A stretch of DNA of 64,000 bases, from the NCBI GenBank assembly GCA_963995525.1, contig OZ023214.1, positions 54,502,839 through 54,566,838 on the forward strand, given 5' to 3'. Within the stretch, counting starts at the first letter, position 1; the number at the start of each line of letters is the position of its first letter. The translations under genes and the position numbers were made by a program. Below are positions 21,485-33,470 of this stretch, one piece after another. The DNA comes from Escarpia spicata (Eukaryota; Annelida; Polychaeta; Sabellida; Siboglinidae). The notes beneath the pieces were generated by a model. The model was not told the origin of the DNA and ran no database searches. It was given only the letters and a program-made list of their open reading frames with translations.

Positions 21485-23150
21485 ATGTAATAAAATCTGT
21501 TGTATATGGTATTGAATGCCTTATTTAAATCAAGAAATACATGGAATTTTTCGATCGGAAACCATATTGATTATTATATAAGATGTTATTTGTTAAAAAA
21601 AGATGTTAGCTTTTGATTTGTAGACTGATATAATTTTAGTAATTTTTAATTCGTCTGGTACAATTCCCTACTTAGAGACTTGTTTATCAGAATAGCTATT
21701 GTTAGAGACACTCCTTCACCAATTTGTTTTATAAAGTACGGGCTAAAATTGTCAGACCCTCAACTTTTCTTGAGTAGAAGAGACCTTATTATTTAGCTGA
21801 CTTCACTTGAATCAGAGGGACTCATAGACAGACTGTTCATACTTTCAGCATGGCTTTTGTTAAGGTAATCAATAAAATTGGTTTAGGATTTAGGGATTGT
21901 TTTAGCATAACTCGGCCCAATGTTTGTAAAGAAATTACAAAATGTATTAACAATTTGATCTGGGTCATCAATTAAGTCAGTGTTGAGCTTTAAATGTATA
22001 GGAATACTTGATTTATCATTTTGTTTCCTGATTATTGTTCGAAGTATCTGCCATGTCTTTTTAGATAATTTTTTGAATTTCTGTAATAGGTTACAATAGT
22101 AAGTTGTTATAGCAATAAGCTTTAGTTTATTATAAAGATTTATGTACGTAGTATAACAAACGTAAGTGGAATGTGTCCTTGATTTACCAATAAATTTTTA
22201 ATAAAGCTTATTCGATGTTCGAGAAGATTTCATTAGACCTTTGTTCATCCATTCATTCCTGGTTACATATTTTGATTTGATCTTAATAATTTTATTTGGG
22301 ACAAAGGAATCAACAACATTCTGAAGTTGTGTCATAAATACTTTAAATGCATTATTGATATATAACCGACCTGTTTCAAGATAAGCGGCTCGTGTAATGG
22401 TTTGGGTGATTTCCGTTTATCAATTAAAAATAATATAGGCAAATGATCCGATATGTTATTATAAAGGATGCCAGAATGAACAATTGAGTTGGTACGTCTT
22501 ACATCAATATTATCAGTAAGGGTTGCAGATGTATGAGTGATATGTGTTGGTTTAGTAATTGTAGGAACTATATTAGCACCAAAAACATATCTAGGAAGTC
22601 ACTTGAGGGTTTATACGAGTCCAATATTAGATAGTCGACATTTTGATCTGTTCGAATTATAATGTGGTGATTTGAGTTTTGAATTTTATTTTAAATTGAC
22701 TCATACTATTTCAGCGATGAACTAACCTCTGTTTTGGAGATGTTGTAGATCTCCACAACAATGGAAGTACAACAACTATCATTGGACTGAATAAAGATGG
22801 ACTCGAATTCACCGTCTACAAAAATGCCAAGATTATCACGAATATTATATTGAATATCACCATGCACCTATATAGCAACATCACCTTTAGTTTTGGTATA
22901 CCTGTTTTTATAAACCATGTTATAATTTGGCAGTTTTTAGAGATATGCATTGTGACTATTTAAGAAGGTTTCACAAAGTAGGATATTATCAAATTCAACA
23001 TGTGCTTCCAATAAATGAGATAATACATTTTTAAGATTATCAAATTTTGATACCAGTCTACATTGAAAGTTAATATTCCTGAAGTTATTAGAAAGCATAT
23101 AATTAACGTCATAATTGCTATACACATTAGCTAAGTTAAAAGATTTTTAT
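20990..23150 (-). mobile_element. LINE-B, 5' part (endonuclease and most of the RT)
   Basis: At 23125-22937 the frame reads FRNINFQCRLVSKFDNLKN and FDNILLCETFLN, the start of an APE endonuclease. The next words, through stops, are NMVYKNRYTKTKGDVAI and FESIFIQSNDS. About 1.2 kb of badly eroded linker follows (22.6-21.5 kb). RT palm text is at 21484-21095. Coding text ends near FLGLLIVDKHEHMNVCRK (about 20990), where DIRS sequence takes over. Confidence 0.75.
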
Positions 23151-23319
23151 CTTCATCTCTATCAAATGAAATAAATTTCTTAGATCTTGATTCATATAAT
23201 TACTTAGAAGACAATACGTAGTTTCACGAGTCGTTTTGACAGGTAGTAAACTGAGAAGTTATATCTCACAAGGGGATGAACAAATTCAGAGTAGTGGCCT
23301 ACAGCATATCAATGTAAAT

Positions 23320-24520
23320 AAAAATATCAATAATATGTGATAGTGCTATTTAAACTCGACATCATCATAATAGTAACAGTTTCTAAGACCACATTAAGAA
23401 TTCTTCCGCCATTACCGAACGAGTGCCCTTGAAAACACTGTTTTGGTTTGATGTATGGATCTTTTTGAAGAACATTAAAATGGAACATATTAGTTCCAAG
23501 AATACTGAATACAGCATTAGACAACATAAACCATTAAATTGTAAAGAGTTTTCACTAGCGTAATTTACGAGACAGTTTATTGTAACTTACTTTACGGCAA
23601 ATCTTTCTAGTTATATGTGTCGCTTGATATCAAACTAACTTTCAGGAAGATTTGCAAGATTCAGGAGATCTATTTGGGGGTAGACGACATTAAGGATTGG
23701 TCATCCATTACCCACCGAAAAAATGCCCTTGAAATTACCGTTTTGATGTGACGTGTGAATTTTATCGAGCACTTTGACATCGGACATGTTAGTACGGTGA
23801 ATACAGAATGTAATATTGCATTAGACAAGAATTTTCACATACGATATATTTTATTGTAACTTACTTGACGAAGATCAAAGGGTCAAACAATGTCACTTTA
23901 CGATTAATATATGGATATAATTCATGTGTAGATTGATATAAATCTATCATTCGTGAAAATTTGCAAGATTAATGAGATCTATTTGGGGTAAGACCACATT
24001 TAGAATTGGTCCGTCATTACCCTCCAAATGAGTGCCCTTGAAAATACCGTTTTGGTCTGGTGTGTGAATTTCTTTCGAGCACTTTGACATAGTTCATGTT
24101 GTCCCGTGAATACTGAATGTAATGCTGCAGCATACAAGAAAAAACATCAGATGTGAAGAAGTTTTCACACGCGTAACTTACGTGGCAATTTATTGTAATT
24201 TACGTCACGGAGATCAAAGGGTCTAACAATTTCCCTTTTCCGTAAATCTATCTAGTTATACGTGTTGTTTGACATAAATCTAACTTCCAGGAAGATTTGC
24301 AAGATTCAGGAGATCTATTTGGGGTAAGACCACATTAAGAATTCGTCCGCCATTACCCTCCAAATGAGTGCCCTTGAAAATACCGTTTTGGTGTGGTGTG
24401 TGTATTTCTTTCGAGCACTTTGGCATAGGACATGTTGACCCGTGAACACTGAATGTAATGCTGCATCATACAAGAAAAACCATCAAATGTGAATTAGTTG
24501 ACAGTGTGTAGTTGAGGATC
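23320..24520. repeat. four tandem copies of a 300-335-bp repeat
   Basis: Units begin at about 23383, 23683, 23993 and 24328 with a GACCACATTAAGAATT-like word followed by CATTACCC and GTGCCCTTGAAAA. Each continues with a similar block ending GATTTGCAAGATTCAGGAGA in the better copies. Copies differ by substitutions and small indels. I see no open frame that runs across copies. The array borders LINE-B and the large satellite. Confidence 0.8.
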
Positions 24521-24529
24521 AATGACACT

Positions 24530-27500
24530 GTGAAGGTGTTGTTACTCTGTATGGTTGATGATCATGGACTCTGTGGATGCGATGCACACTGTCTGGTTGA
24601 TAATAAAGTATACTGCGGATGTGATGAACACTGTTTGATTAATGATCAACTATATTGCGTGTGCTGGCCGCTGTGGGGCACAGGATAAGGACACTGCTGA
24701 TATGTTTATTCTCTGTGTTTGATTATCATGGCTACAACGGATGTGTTATTTATATGTGTGATGTAGTGTTGTTTACACTGCATATGTATTGATACTCTGT
24801 GTTGTTTAGTATTGTGAAAACTGTAGCAGTGTTGACACTTTGTGTGGTTGAGAATCATGGACCTTGTGAATGTGTTCATACTCTGTGTCGTTTAGTATTC
24901 TGAACACTGCATATTTATTGACAATGTGTGGTTGAAAATCAAGGACCCAGTGGATGTGTCCATAATATGTGGTTGGTGATCAAGGATGCTGAGGATGTAT
25001 TGATACTCAGTGTGGTTGAAGATCACAGACAATGTGGATGTGTTGATACTCCGTGGTTGATGATGATGAGCACTGTGGATGTGTCGATATTCTACGTTGT
25101 TTAGTATCATGAACACTACATATGTATTGATACTCTCTGTGGTTGATGATCATCGACACAATGGATGTGTTAATACATTGTCTTGTTTAAGATATTGGAG
25201 ACTGAATGTGTTGACACTGTGTAGTTGAGCGTCAATGACATTGTGGATGTGTTGATACTCTACCCGGTTGATGAACAGAGGCACTGTGGATGTGTTGACA
25301 CTTCTGATTGAGGATAATGTACACTGTGGATGTGTTAACACTGTGGTTGAGGACCACGGACATTGTGCATGTGTTTATACTCTGTGTGGTTTAATATTGT
25401 GAACACTACATATGTATTGATACTCTGTGTGGTTGAAGATCATGGACACAGTTGATGTGTTCATATTCTTTGGTTGATGATCAAGGATACTTTGGATCTA
25501 TTGATGCTCTGTATGATTGAAGATCATAGACTCTACGGATATGTTGATACTCTGTGTTGTTTAATATTGGGAAAACTGTGGATGTATTGGTACTGTCTGG
25601 TTGATGATCATGGACCCTGTGGATGAGTTTCACACCGTGTGGTTGATGTTCAAGGACACGACAGGACACTGTAGATGTATTTTTACTATGTGTAGTTTAG
25701 TACTGTGACCACTGCAGATGTATTGATACTATGTGTGGTTCAAGATCATGGACACTGTTGATGTGTACATTCTCTGTGGTTGATGATCAAGGATAGTGTG
25801 GATATATTTATGCGTTGTTTGGTTGAAAACCATCGACTCTACGGATGTGTTGATACTTTGTGTTATTTAATATTGTGAAAACTGCGGATGTATTGGTACT
25901 CTGCCTGGTTGATGTTCAAGGACACTGCGGATGTTATGAACACTCTGTGTTTGAAGATCAAGGACACAGTAGATATGTTGATACACTGTGTGTTTGAGAA
26001 TCAAGGACACACTGGATGTGCCCTTTGTTGATGATTCCCATAGACATTGTGAATGTGTTGATACTCTGTACGGTTGATGATCATAGAGATTTGATGTGTT
26101 GATACTGTATGGTTGAGGAACAAGCACACTGTGTTTTTTCGATATTCTGTGTGGTTGATGATCATGGCCACTATGGATGTGTTAATTCTCTGTGTGGTTT
26201 AATATTGTGAACGCTGCAGGTACATTGATACTCTGTGTGGTTTATTATTGTGAACACTACAGCTGTGTTGATACTTTGTGTGGTTGAGGATCATGGTCAT
26301 TGTGAATGTGTTGATACTCTGTGTGGTTTAGTATTTTGAGCACTGCAGATGTATTCATACTGGGAGGATTGAAGATAATGGACCCAGTGGATGTGTCCAT
26401 TCTATGTGGTTGATGATCAACGATGCTGTGGAAGTTTTTTTAATTCAAAGTGATTAAAGATCATAGAACATGTGGATGTGTTGAAAATATGTGGTTTATA
26501 ATCATGGTACTATGAATGTGTTCATACTCTGCGTTGTTTAGTATTGTGAACACTACATATGTATTGATACTCTCTGTGGGTGATGATCATGGACACAATG
26601 GATGTGTTACTACACGGTCTGGTTGAGGATAGTGGAGACTGCATGTGGTGACTCTGTGTAATTGAGGATAAAGGACACAGTGGATGTGTGTGTTGGTACT
26701 CTGTTCAGTTGGTGATCAAGGGCACTGTATGTGTTGACACTTTTGATTGAGGATAATGTACACTGTGGATGTTTTAACACTGTGGTTAAAGACCATGCAC
26801 ATTGTGCATGTGTTGGTACTATGTGTGGTTTAGTATTGTGAACACTGCAGATGTATTGATGTGGTTTAAGGTCATGGGAACTGTTGATATGTTCATATTA
26901 TGTGGTTGATAATAAAATATACTGTGGATTTATTGCTCTGTATGGGTGAAGATCATAGACTCTACGGATGTGTTAATACTCTGTGGTGTTCAATTTTGTG
27001 AAAACTGTGGATGTATTGGTGCTCTGTCTGGTTGATGATCATGGACACTGTGGATGCGTTGCGCACTGTGTGGTTGATGTTCACGTTCACGGCAGATGTA
27101 TGTTTGATGTTAAAGGACACTGTATTTGTGTTGATACCCTGTGTCGTTGATGATCGTGGACATTGTGGATGTGCTGTTTGATACTCTGCGTTGTTAAGGA
27201 TCATGCAGACCGGATGTGTTGACATTGTGTAGTTGAGGATCAAGGACAATGCGGATGTTTTGGACACTCTGTGTACTTAATGATCATGAATACTGTGGAT
27301 GTGTTCGACTCTCTGTGTGGTTGATGATCATGGATACTGTGGATGTGTTGACACTGTTGACTGAGGATAATGTACACAGTGGATGTGTTCACACTGTGTT
27401 TGAGGTCATGGACACGGTGTATGTGTTGATAATCTCTGTGGTGTAGTATTGTGAACACTCCAGGTGTATTTTTAGTCTGTGCGGTTGAAGATCATGGATT

Positions 27501-28154
27501 GTGTGGATGTGTCGATAGTATGTGGTTGATGATAAAGTTTGCTGTGTATATGCTGTGTGATTGAGGATCGTGTACACTGGGGATGTGTTGACAATGTGTG
27601 GTTTACTATTGTGAACACTACATATGTATTGCTACTCTCTATGCTTGATGGATATTATGGATGTGTTAATACCCTGTCTGGTTGAGGATCATGGAGACTG
27701 GATGTGTTGACACTATATGATTGAGGAACAAGCGCACTGTTAATTTGTCGATACTTCGCGTGTTTGAAGATCATAGACATTGGGGACGTGATGGACAAAG
27801 TGTGGTTGAAAACCATGGATACTATGGATGTGTTTACACGCTGTCTGGTTGACGGTCAAGGACACTGTGAATGTTTTGGACACTCTGTTTGCTTGATGGT
27901 CATGTGTAATGTGAATGAGTTGGACACTCTGTGTGTTTGAGAATCATGGACATTGTGAAGTTATTGATACTCTGTGTGGTTTAGTATTCTGAACACTGTA
28001 GATGTATTGACACTGTGTGATTGAAGATCAAGGACCGAGTGGATGTGTCCATACTCTGTGGTTGATGAACATGGATAATGTGGATGTGTGATACTCTGTG
28101 TTGTTTAGTATTTTGAACACTACATATGTATTCATAATCTCTGTGGTTGATGAT
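24530..28154. repeat. satellite of about 43-bp units with two monomer types
   Basis: The 3.6-kb array repeats GATGTGTTGATACTCTGTG and related words about every 43 bases. One monomer type carries GGTTGATGATCATGGACACT, the other GGTTTAGTATTGTGAACACT. The two alternate irregularly and units are often truncated. Frames in the region are short and made only of the repeat. The array is cut off by the hAT-2 insertion and resumes at 29271. Confidence 0.85.
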
Positions 28155-29270
28155 CTAATTAATATAACTCAGCACAACTGAATATGCAATGGCAGTTGAT
28201 CAATTTTTTCATGAGGAAAACTAAAAAACCTCTATTTCATCAACACTTAAATTCACTTCATTGGCATTCATTTCAGTGGCATCCTATCATCCTATCATCT
28301 TATTATATATTTGCCGTTGCACCGAATGAACATGAGTTGTTCACAGGTTGAGTCTTTCAGGCTGCACTGTTCAGGGCAGAATACTTTCTCGGCTATGCTA
28401 AATACCCTTTCAACTGGGGCTGATGAGGCTAGAATGCTCAGATGGTGATGGACCACTTGAGCCAGAGTTGGAAAACTCAGAACTGCAGTGGGTCACTGTG
28501 ACCACCTGTGCATGGCTGACTGAGGTAGTCGTTCACCTCTACAATCAGCAATCTGCTGATGTTATAAGTTTGCAATTTATATTTTCTGATCGTAGACTAC
28601 TAGTTGTTGAGAGGGTTAGCACATGTCCACATAACAGGCTCAGCATCCCCTTTGGACTTTTTAGCCAGGCTGCTGGCATGGGATTATACTAGTGTAGGAG
28701 ACAGTCTGACTTGAGCCACCTTACTTCTACAGAGGAAGACTGGCAGTTCTTGTTCTTAGCAGTTAGCACTGTCAGCCAGTGCCAAGTGGCATGGTCTCCA
28801 TACTACATCAAAGGCATTTCCTGTCTAACTGGTGGGTTAACTGCTAATTGACTCTTTATGGCTTAATTAAACAAACAGGTTTATGGCCTGAACTGCTAGC
28901 CTACAATTATTGTTTGCTTAACAGGGTGTTTCTGACTGGGAAAAGATGCTGCCTGTTGTCATGTTTGGGTATCATAGTCATTGTTATCAGAGAATGAGGA
29001 TGTGCTGGGATGTGTAGGGATGGTAAGGTTGGATACTATCAGAAATAACAAGTATTTAAGAAATAGTTGAACATTTAAATATTTCAGGAAAGTTTCATTT
29101 TATAACCAAATATATTTATTTTCCCCAGTACATATTGAGAAAGTACTCAGATGTACTCGTAATGTAGTCATAAAATCTGAGTACAATGAGTACGAGTATG
29201 AGTCCATGACCAATAAGTTTCTTGAGTACGAGTACGAGTACTTCAAAAATGTACTCGAGTACAAGAGTAC
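28155..29270 (-). mobile_element. hAT-2: degraded hAT transposon copy inserted in the satellite
   Basis: The satellite breaks at about 28154 and resumes at about 29271. The insert carries, on the minus strand, the C-terminal end of a hAT transposase (28429-28293). Its 28160-28230 and 28557-28870 parts are inverted copies of sequence inside hAT-1 at 61660-63024. The right end is rich in GAGTAC words (29130-29265) and not in the GC-rich ends of hAT-1. I could not find intact terminal repeats. Confidence 0.7.
28293..28429 (-). pseudogene. hAT transposase C-terminal (dimerisation) segment
   Basis: In one minus-strand frame the sequence reads ASSAPVERVFSIAEKVF, then LKDSTCEQLMFIRCNGKY. This is the conserved hAT C-terminal motif (SS-P-ER-FS...L, then an acidic and hydrophobic helix). 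It is about 40 residues long with no upstream frame of useful length. Confidence 0.8.
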
Positions 29271-29760
29271 AAGGTTTAGTATTGTGAACACTGCAGATAT
29301 ATTGTCACCGTTTGTTTGAAGATCAAAGACACATTGGATGTGTCGATACTCAGTGGTTGTGAAGATCATGGACACTGTGGATGTTTGTAGTTCAAATGTG
29401 TGGTAGATGTGTTGTGAATGTCTGTACGCAGATATTGCAGGTGATGGGTGTGGTAGATGTGTATAGTTGAGGATCATGGTGTGGTAGATGTATTGTGAAT
29501 GTGTGGTTGAGGATCACGGGCATGGTTGATGTGTATGGTTGAGGATCATGGGTGTGGTAGATGTGTTGTGTGTGATTCAGGATCATGGGTGTGGCATGTG
29601 TGAATTTGTTGTTGAGGATAATTTGTGTGGTAGGTGTGGATGTACGAGGATCATGATGTGGTAGGTGTCAATGTGGATGTGTTGTATGTGGTTGAGCACC
29701 ATGGGTGTGGTAGATATGTGTGGTTGAGGATCATGTGTGAGGTAGATGTGTACACACATA
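29271..29760. repeat. continuation of the satellite, diverged short units
   Basis: The first 130 bases have the same GTTTAGTATTGTGAACACTG monomer. Units then shorten to about 30-35 bases of the type GAGGATCATGGGTGTGGTAG. Confidence 0.75.
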
Positions 29761-29949
29761 AACTTCAACTTCAGGTACACATACCCATTTAAACCCATTT
29801 TTAGCCTCTTCTGTTGCTTCAAAGTAAGTTATAATTTTTTTATATTGAGTTATGAATTAAATAACACACCTGTCTATTGTGGATTTCTGTTGGTAGTCCG
29901 TCGTATCCAACGATGATGATGCTGTGCTAGTCAACTGTGGTGTGTGTCC

Positions 29950-32820
29950 TCAAGTGGCTATGTAGGCCAATTCTGGGAGCATATTATCTGTTGTAAGTCG
30001 GTAAGGGAAGCCCGTTGTAGCTGGTGTTGACGATGTTGCTGCCCGGTGTCGTCTGTCCCTAACATTTTGCAGGCGTTGGCAGCGTCTTTCCTCAAAGGCC
30101 TGGCAGACAGTCCTGATGACGGCTCGCCATTGATTTTTGTCAGTTGCTGCGCTCTCGAGTTCTTTTGGACGGATGCCACTGTACTGCAGGTTTGCCTTGA
30201 TGGAGTCCTTGCATCGCTTGAAGGGATGCCCCTGGTGTATGTGGCCTTCAGAGAGCTCGCCATAGAGAAGCTGTTGGGGATCCTTGTCTCATCCATACGG
30301 TGTTGCCCGGTCCATCCAGTCCATCGTAGCTGGGCTCTCGTAATTATCACCTTGATGCTAGTGGTGTGCGCTCTCTCAAGCAGCTCAAGGTTTGTCACCC
30401 GGTCTTGTCAGCGGATATGGAGTATAGACGTGAGGTTATGCTTGTGGAAAGCTACCAGCTTCTTGATGTGGCGCCTATAGTGTGTCCATGCCTCACATCC
30501 ATAGAGGAGAGATGAGAGGACGACGGCTCTACATACCAACAATTTAGTTGACAGCCGGATGTGGTGGTGACTGTGCACCTTGGTGCGCAAGTGACCAAGT
30601 GCCTGGCTGGCCTTACAGATCCATGCGTCGATCTCTTTATCCAAGGACCCGTCACTTGATATGATGCTGCCAATGTACTTGTAGCTCTCCACTACCTTTA
30701 GCTGTGTGCCATCGATGGAGACTGTGGGAGCAAGTGCTGTGGTGGGCAGGCTGATGGAGGACCTGCGTCTTACCAAGACGGATAGTTAGGCCAAACAGTT
30801 TAGACGCCTCTGCAAACTTGCTGAATATGAGCTGCAGACGACTCTCCCTGTGTCCCATGAGGGGATGATGTGGACAAACTTCCTTGGGCAACTAAGTTTT
30901 GTCAGGATTGTCCACAGCGCTGTCCTGTTAACAATGTCAAAAGCCTTGGTGGGGTCTATAAATACGGCAAACAGGTCCATGCTCAATGCACTTTTCCTGT
31001 ACTTGTCTGACTGCAAAGACCATGTCCACTGTTCTCCTGCCAGGTCGAAATCCGCACAGTTCTTCTGGAAGGTTTGCCTCAGTCACTGGCTATGAGTCGG
31101 TTCAGAACGATGCGGGCAATAATCTTCCTAGCAATGGACAGGAACAATATTCCTCTGCAGTTGCCACAGTCTGCTGTGTTGCATTTATTCTTATAGAGGG
31201 AAACTATAGTGGCATCATAAAGGTCCTATGGCATGTGTTCATCTTCCCAGATGTTGGTTATGATGTCATGAAAGGCTTTAAGTGTTGTTGGACCCGCTGC
31301 CTTGTAAATTTCAGCTGGGATCCCGTCCTTTCCTGGAGCCTTCATTTCATTCAGAGTGGGAGGACGATCAAGGTCTTCTTTGGTGGTATGGAGTTAAGGG
31401 CTTCTTCAATCACTGTTGAAGGTCGGTTGAGGTGGTTGCTGAAGTGTGCTCTCCACCTCTCGTTGATACCAGCTCTGTCTTTGATTAGGGTGGTGCCAAT
31501 TGCTTAAAGACATGGAGTGGTGCTGGACTTTAATGGTCCGTATACAGACTTGATGGCACTGAAGAACATCTTTGCGTTGTGAATTTCAGCATAATGTTCC
31601 ACTTCCTCAGCTTTCTTCTGCCACCAGTTATTTTGCATCTGACGAAGTTCTCTCTCTGCATTTTGTTCTGCAAGTGTCTGTAGCGGTCTTTCTTGGAAAA
31701 TGAGGAAGGGTCATTCTGCCAGGTACGCTTTGTTCTTTTCATCCAGCGCCTTGCAGATGTCTTCGTTCTTTTCATCAAACCAGTCCTGGTGTGCCTTCTT
31801 CTTCGGTCTGAGAGTTGAATTCGCCGAGTCCGTCACCATCTGCTTGAACCGAGTCCACTTCTCTGTGGTGTTGCCAGTAAGTTGTCCGTGGGACATCAGT
31901 CTGTCATCAAGGTCAGCCTGGAACTACTCGTGGTAACGCTGGTGTGTCAGCCTGGCTGTGTTGAAAGCACTTCTGGTCGACTTTGGACGCTTGCGCTGAA
32001 GTGGGGCAATGTGCACTCTGCTCCCCGCATGGCCCTTGTGATCGTCACATCCTGGATGTCCCGCCTTCTTACGATGACATAGTCTATCATGTGCCATTGC
32101 TTGGACCTGGGGTGCATCCAGGTTGTTTTGTACTTATAGGCCTGCCTGAACAGTGTTTATGATAGTTAAGTCGTTCTCCGCACACATGCTCAAAAGGAGG
32201 AGGCCATTGCTGTTTAGTCTTCTTACGCCATGCTGTCCGATTACTCCCTTCCAGTTCCTGCTATCAGTTCCGACTCTTGCAATGAAATCCCTCAAGATGA
32301 TGAGCTTATCGCCAGGCCAGCAGGTGTGGACCTGACCAAGCTGTCCAGATCTTCATGGAATCTTTCGTTGGTCTCATCGGAGCTTGTAATTGTGGGTGCG
32401 TAGACATTTATGATAGTGGCATGACGCTTGGCGTTCAGGGGGAACGCAGTTTCAGAAACCTTTTGTTGATTCACTGTTATGCCAAATCCATGGATTCTGG
32501 CCTCATTCCCCGCCTTGCCTTGCCAAAAGAAGGTATAGCCGCCGCCAGGTTTGCTTGGAGTGCTGCCGGACTCCTATGCTGCCCTGGATACAGAGTCGAA
32601 CGACTGCTTGTCTACAGGCAAGTTTGGGACTTGGTCACCTCCAACTGGCGCTTTGCCCCTCCCCATCGCCGCACGGCTTGATAAAGAAGTGATGATAGAT
32701 GAGATGGTGTCGAATATGACGAGTAATACAAACCTATGTGTGAATGCTTTTAAAGTGGGAAGGCCGTTGCACAAGGGCGGTCCCATTCTCTCGGCCACAA
32801 AAGCCGGGATTTCATAGCAC
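29950..32820 (-). mobile_element. LINE-C: non-LTR retrotransposon, broken
   Basis: On the minus strand it starts near 32820. The endonuclease has RHATIINVYAPTITSSDETN (about 32430-32375). The linker is in QNKMQRENFVRC (about 31660). RT motif A reads FAVFIDPTKAFDIVNR (about 30975-30930). The motif C region is missing, because the text passes from HIIPSWDTG to RLQLIFSKFAEASKLFGLT. The frame 30776-30408 contains YKYIGSIISSDGSLDKEID, KASQALGHLR and VLSSLLYGCEAWTHY. The last part (30398-29958) contains RWTGW and the basic C-terminal region. It is related to LINE-D at 44-48 kb but is a different subfamily and opposite in orientation. Confidence 0.8.
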
Positions 32821-32829
32821 TACTAAACG

Positions 32830-33303
32830 TATGCACATTTAACCATTATTATTTCTTCTAATATATCCTGCAGTGAATATGTGAAGTGAACTAGTTTAAG
32901 TTTTCCAGTTTTATTTAATTTCACACAAATGGTTTCTTTGACTTAGAGCAGTTATATGACCCATACCCATCTCATTTGGCTTTCACAGCCAATGATCCCA
33001 TCTCTGTGACTTGGTTCATACATCGGCAGACTGAAATTATTAATATGATTTAATCAGGCAGTAGAAATAATGTGCATTCCACTTTAGAAATTAAACACTG
33101 ATTGTAATATATTTGTTATATAAAAGTTGACATTACCGCCTGCTACTTCCCCACTGAAATTACATGCATTATAACATAAACTTTTGTTTTTTATGCCCAC
33201 ATTATAAATTAAACACTGATTTTAATTTATCCGTTGAAAAAATGTGATATTTCTGAGTTTTCTAATTTACATCACATCCATCGTGATATTTTTTTTTTTT
33301 TTT
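32830..33303. other. AT-rich, no gene seen
   Basis: This spacer ends in a run of T (about 33289-33306). No coding frame or clear repeat. Confidence 0.4.
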
Positions 33304-33470
33304 TTTATACTCACTCTGAACACAGTGCAGACATATGTGCTGGCCAGAGTTCAATCAATGAATGTTTCACTCACTCTTAACACTGCAGACACACGTTCTG
33401 GCCACAGTGTTTTTCACTCACTCTGAACACAATGCAGACAGGTGTGTTTTTCACCCGAGTTCAGTCAGTA
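33304..33470. repeat. three diverged copies of a 50-60-bp repeat
   Basis: TCACTCTGAACACAGTGCAGA, or a close variant, starts three consecutive units (33310, 33371, 33416), each followed by a purine/pyrimidine-mixed tail with TTCAGTCA or TGGCCA words. Confidence 0.55.

Noticed and set aside
24892..27577. Minus-strand frames of 60-100 codons in the satellite
   Set aside because: The peptides repeat the 43-bp unit and change frame with each indel. They show no conservation beyond the DNA repeat.
29820..29960. C-terminal zinc finger for LINE-C
   Set aside because: I looked for a finger like that of LINE-D at the end of LINE-C, but no cysteine and histidine pattern survives.
30046..31507. Plus-strand frames of 140-170 codons
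   Set aside because: They are shadows of LINE-C, whose RT motifs are on the minus strand.
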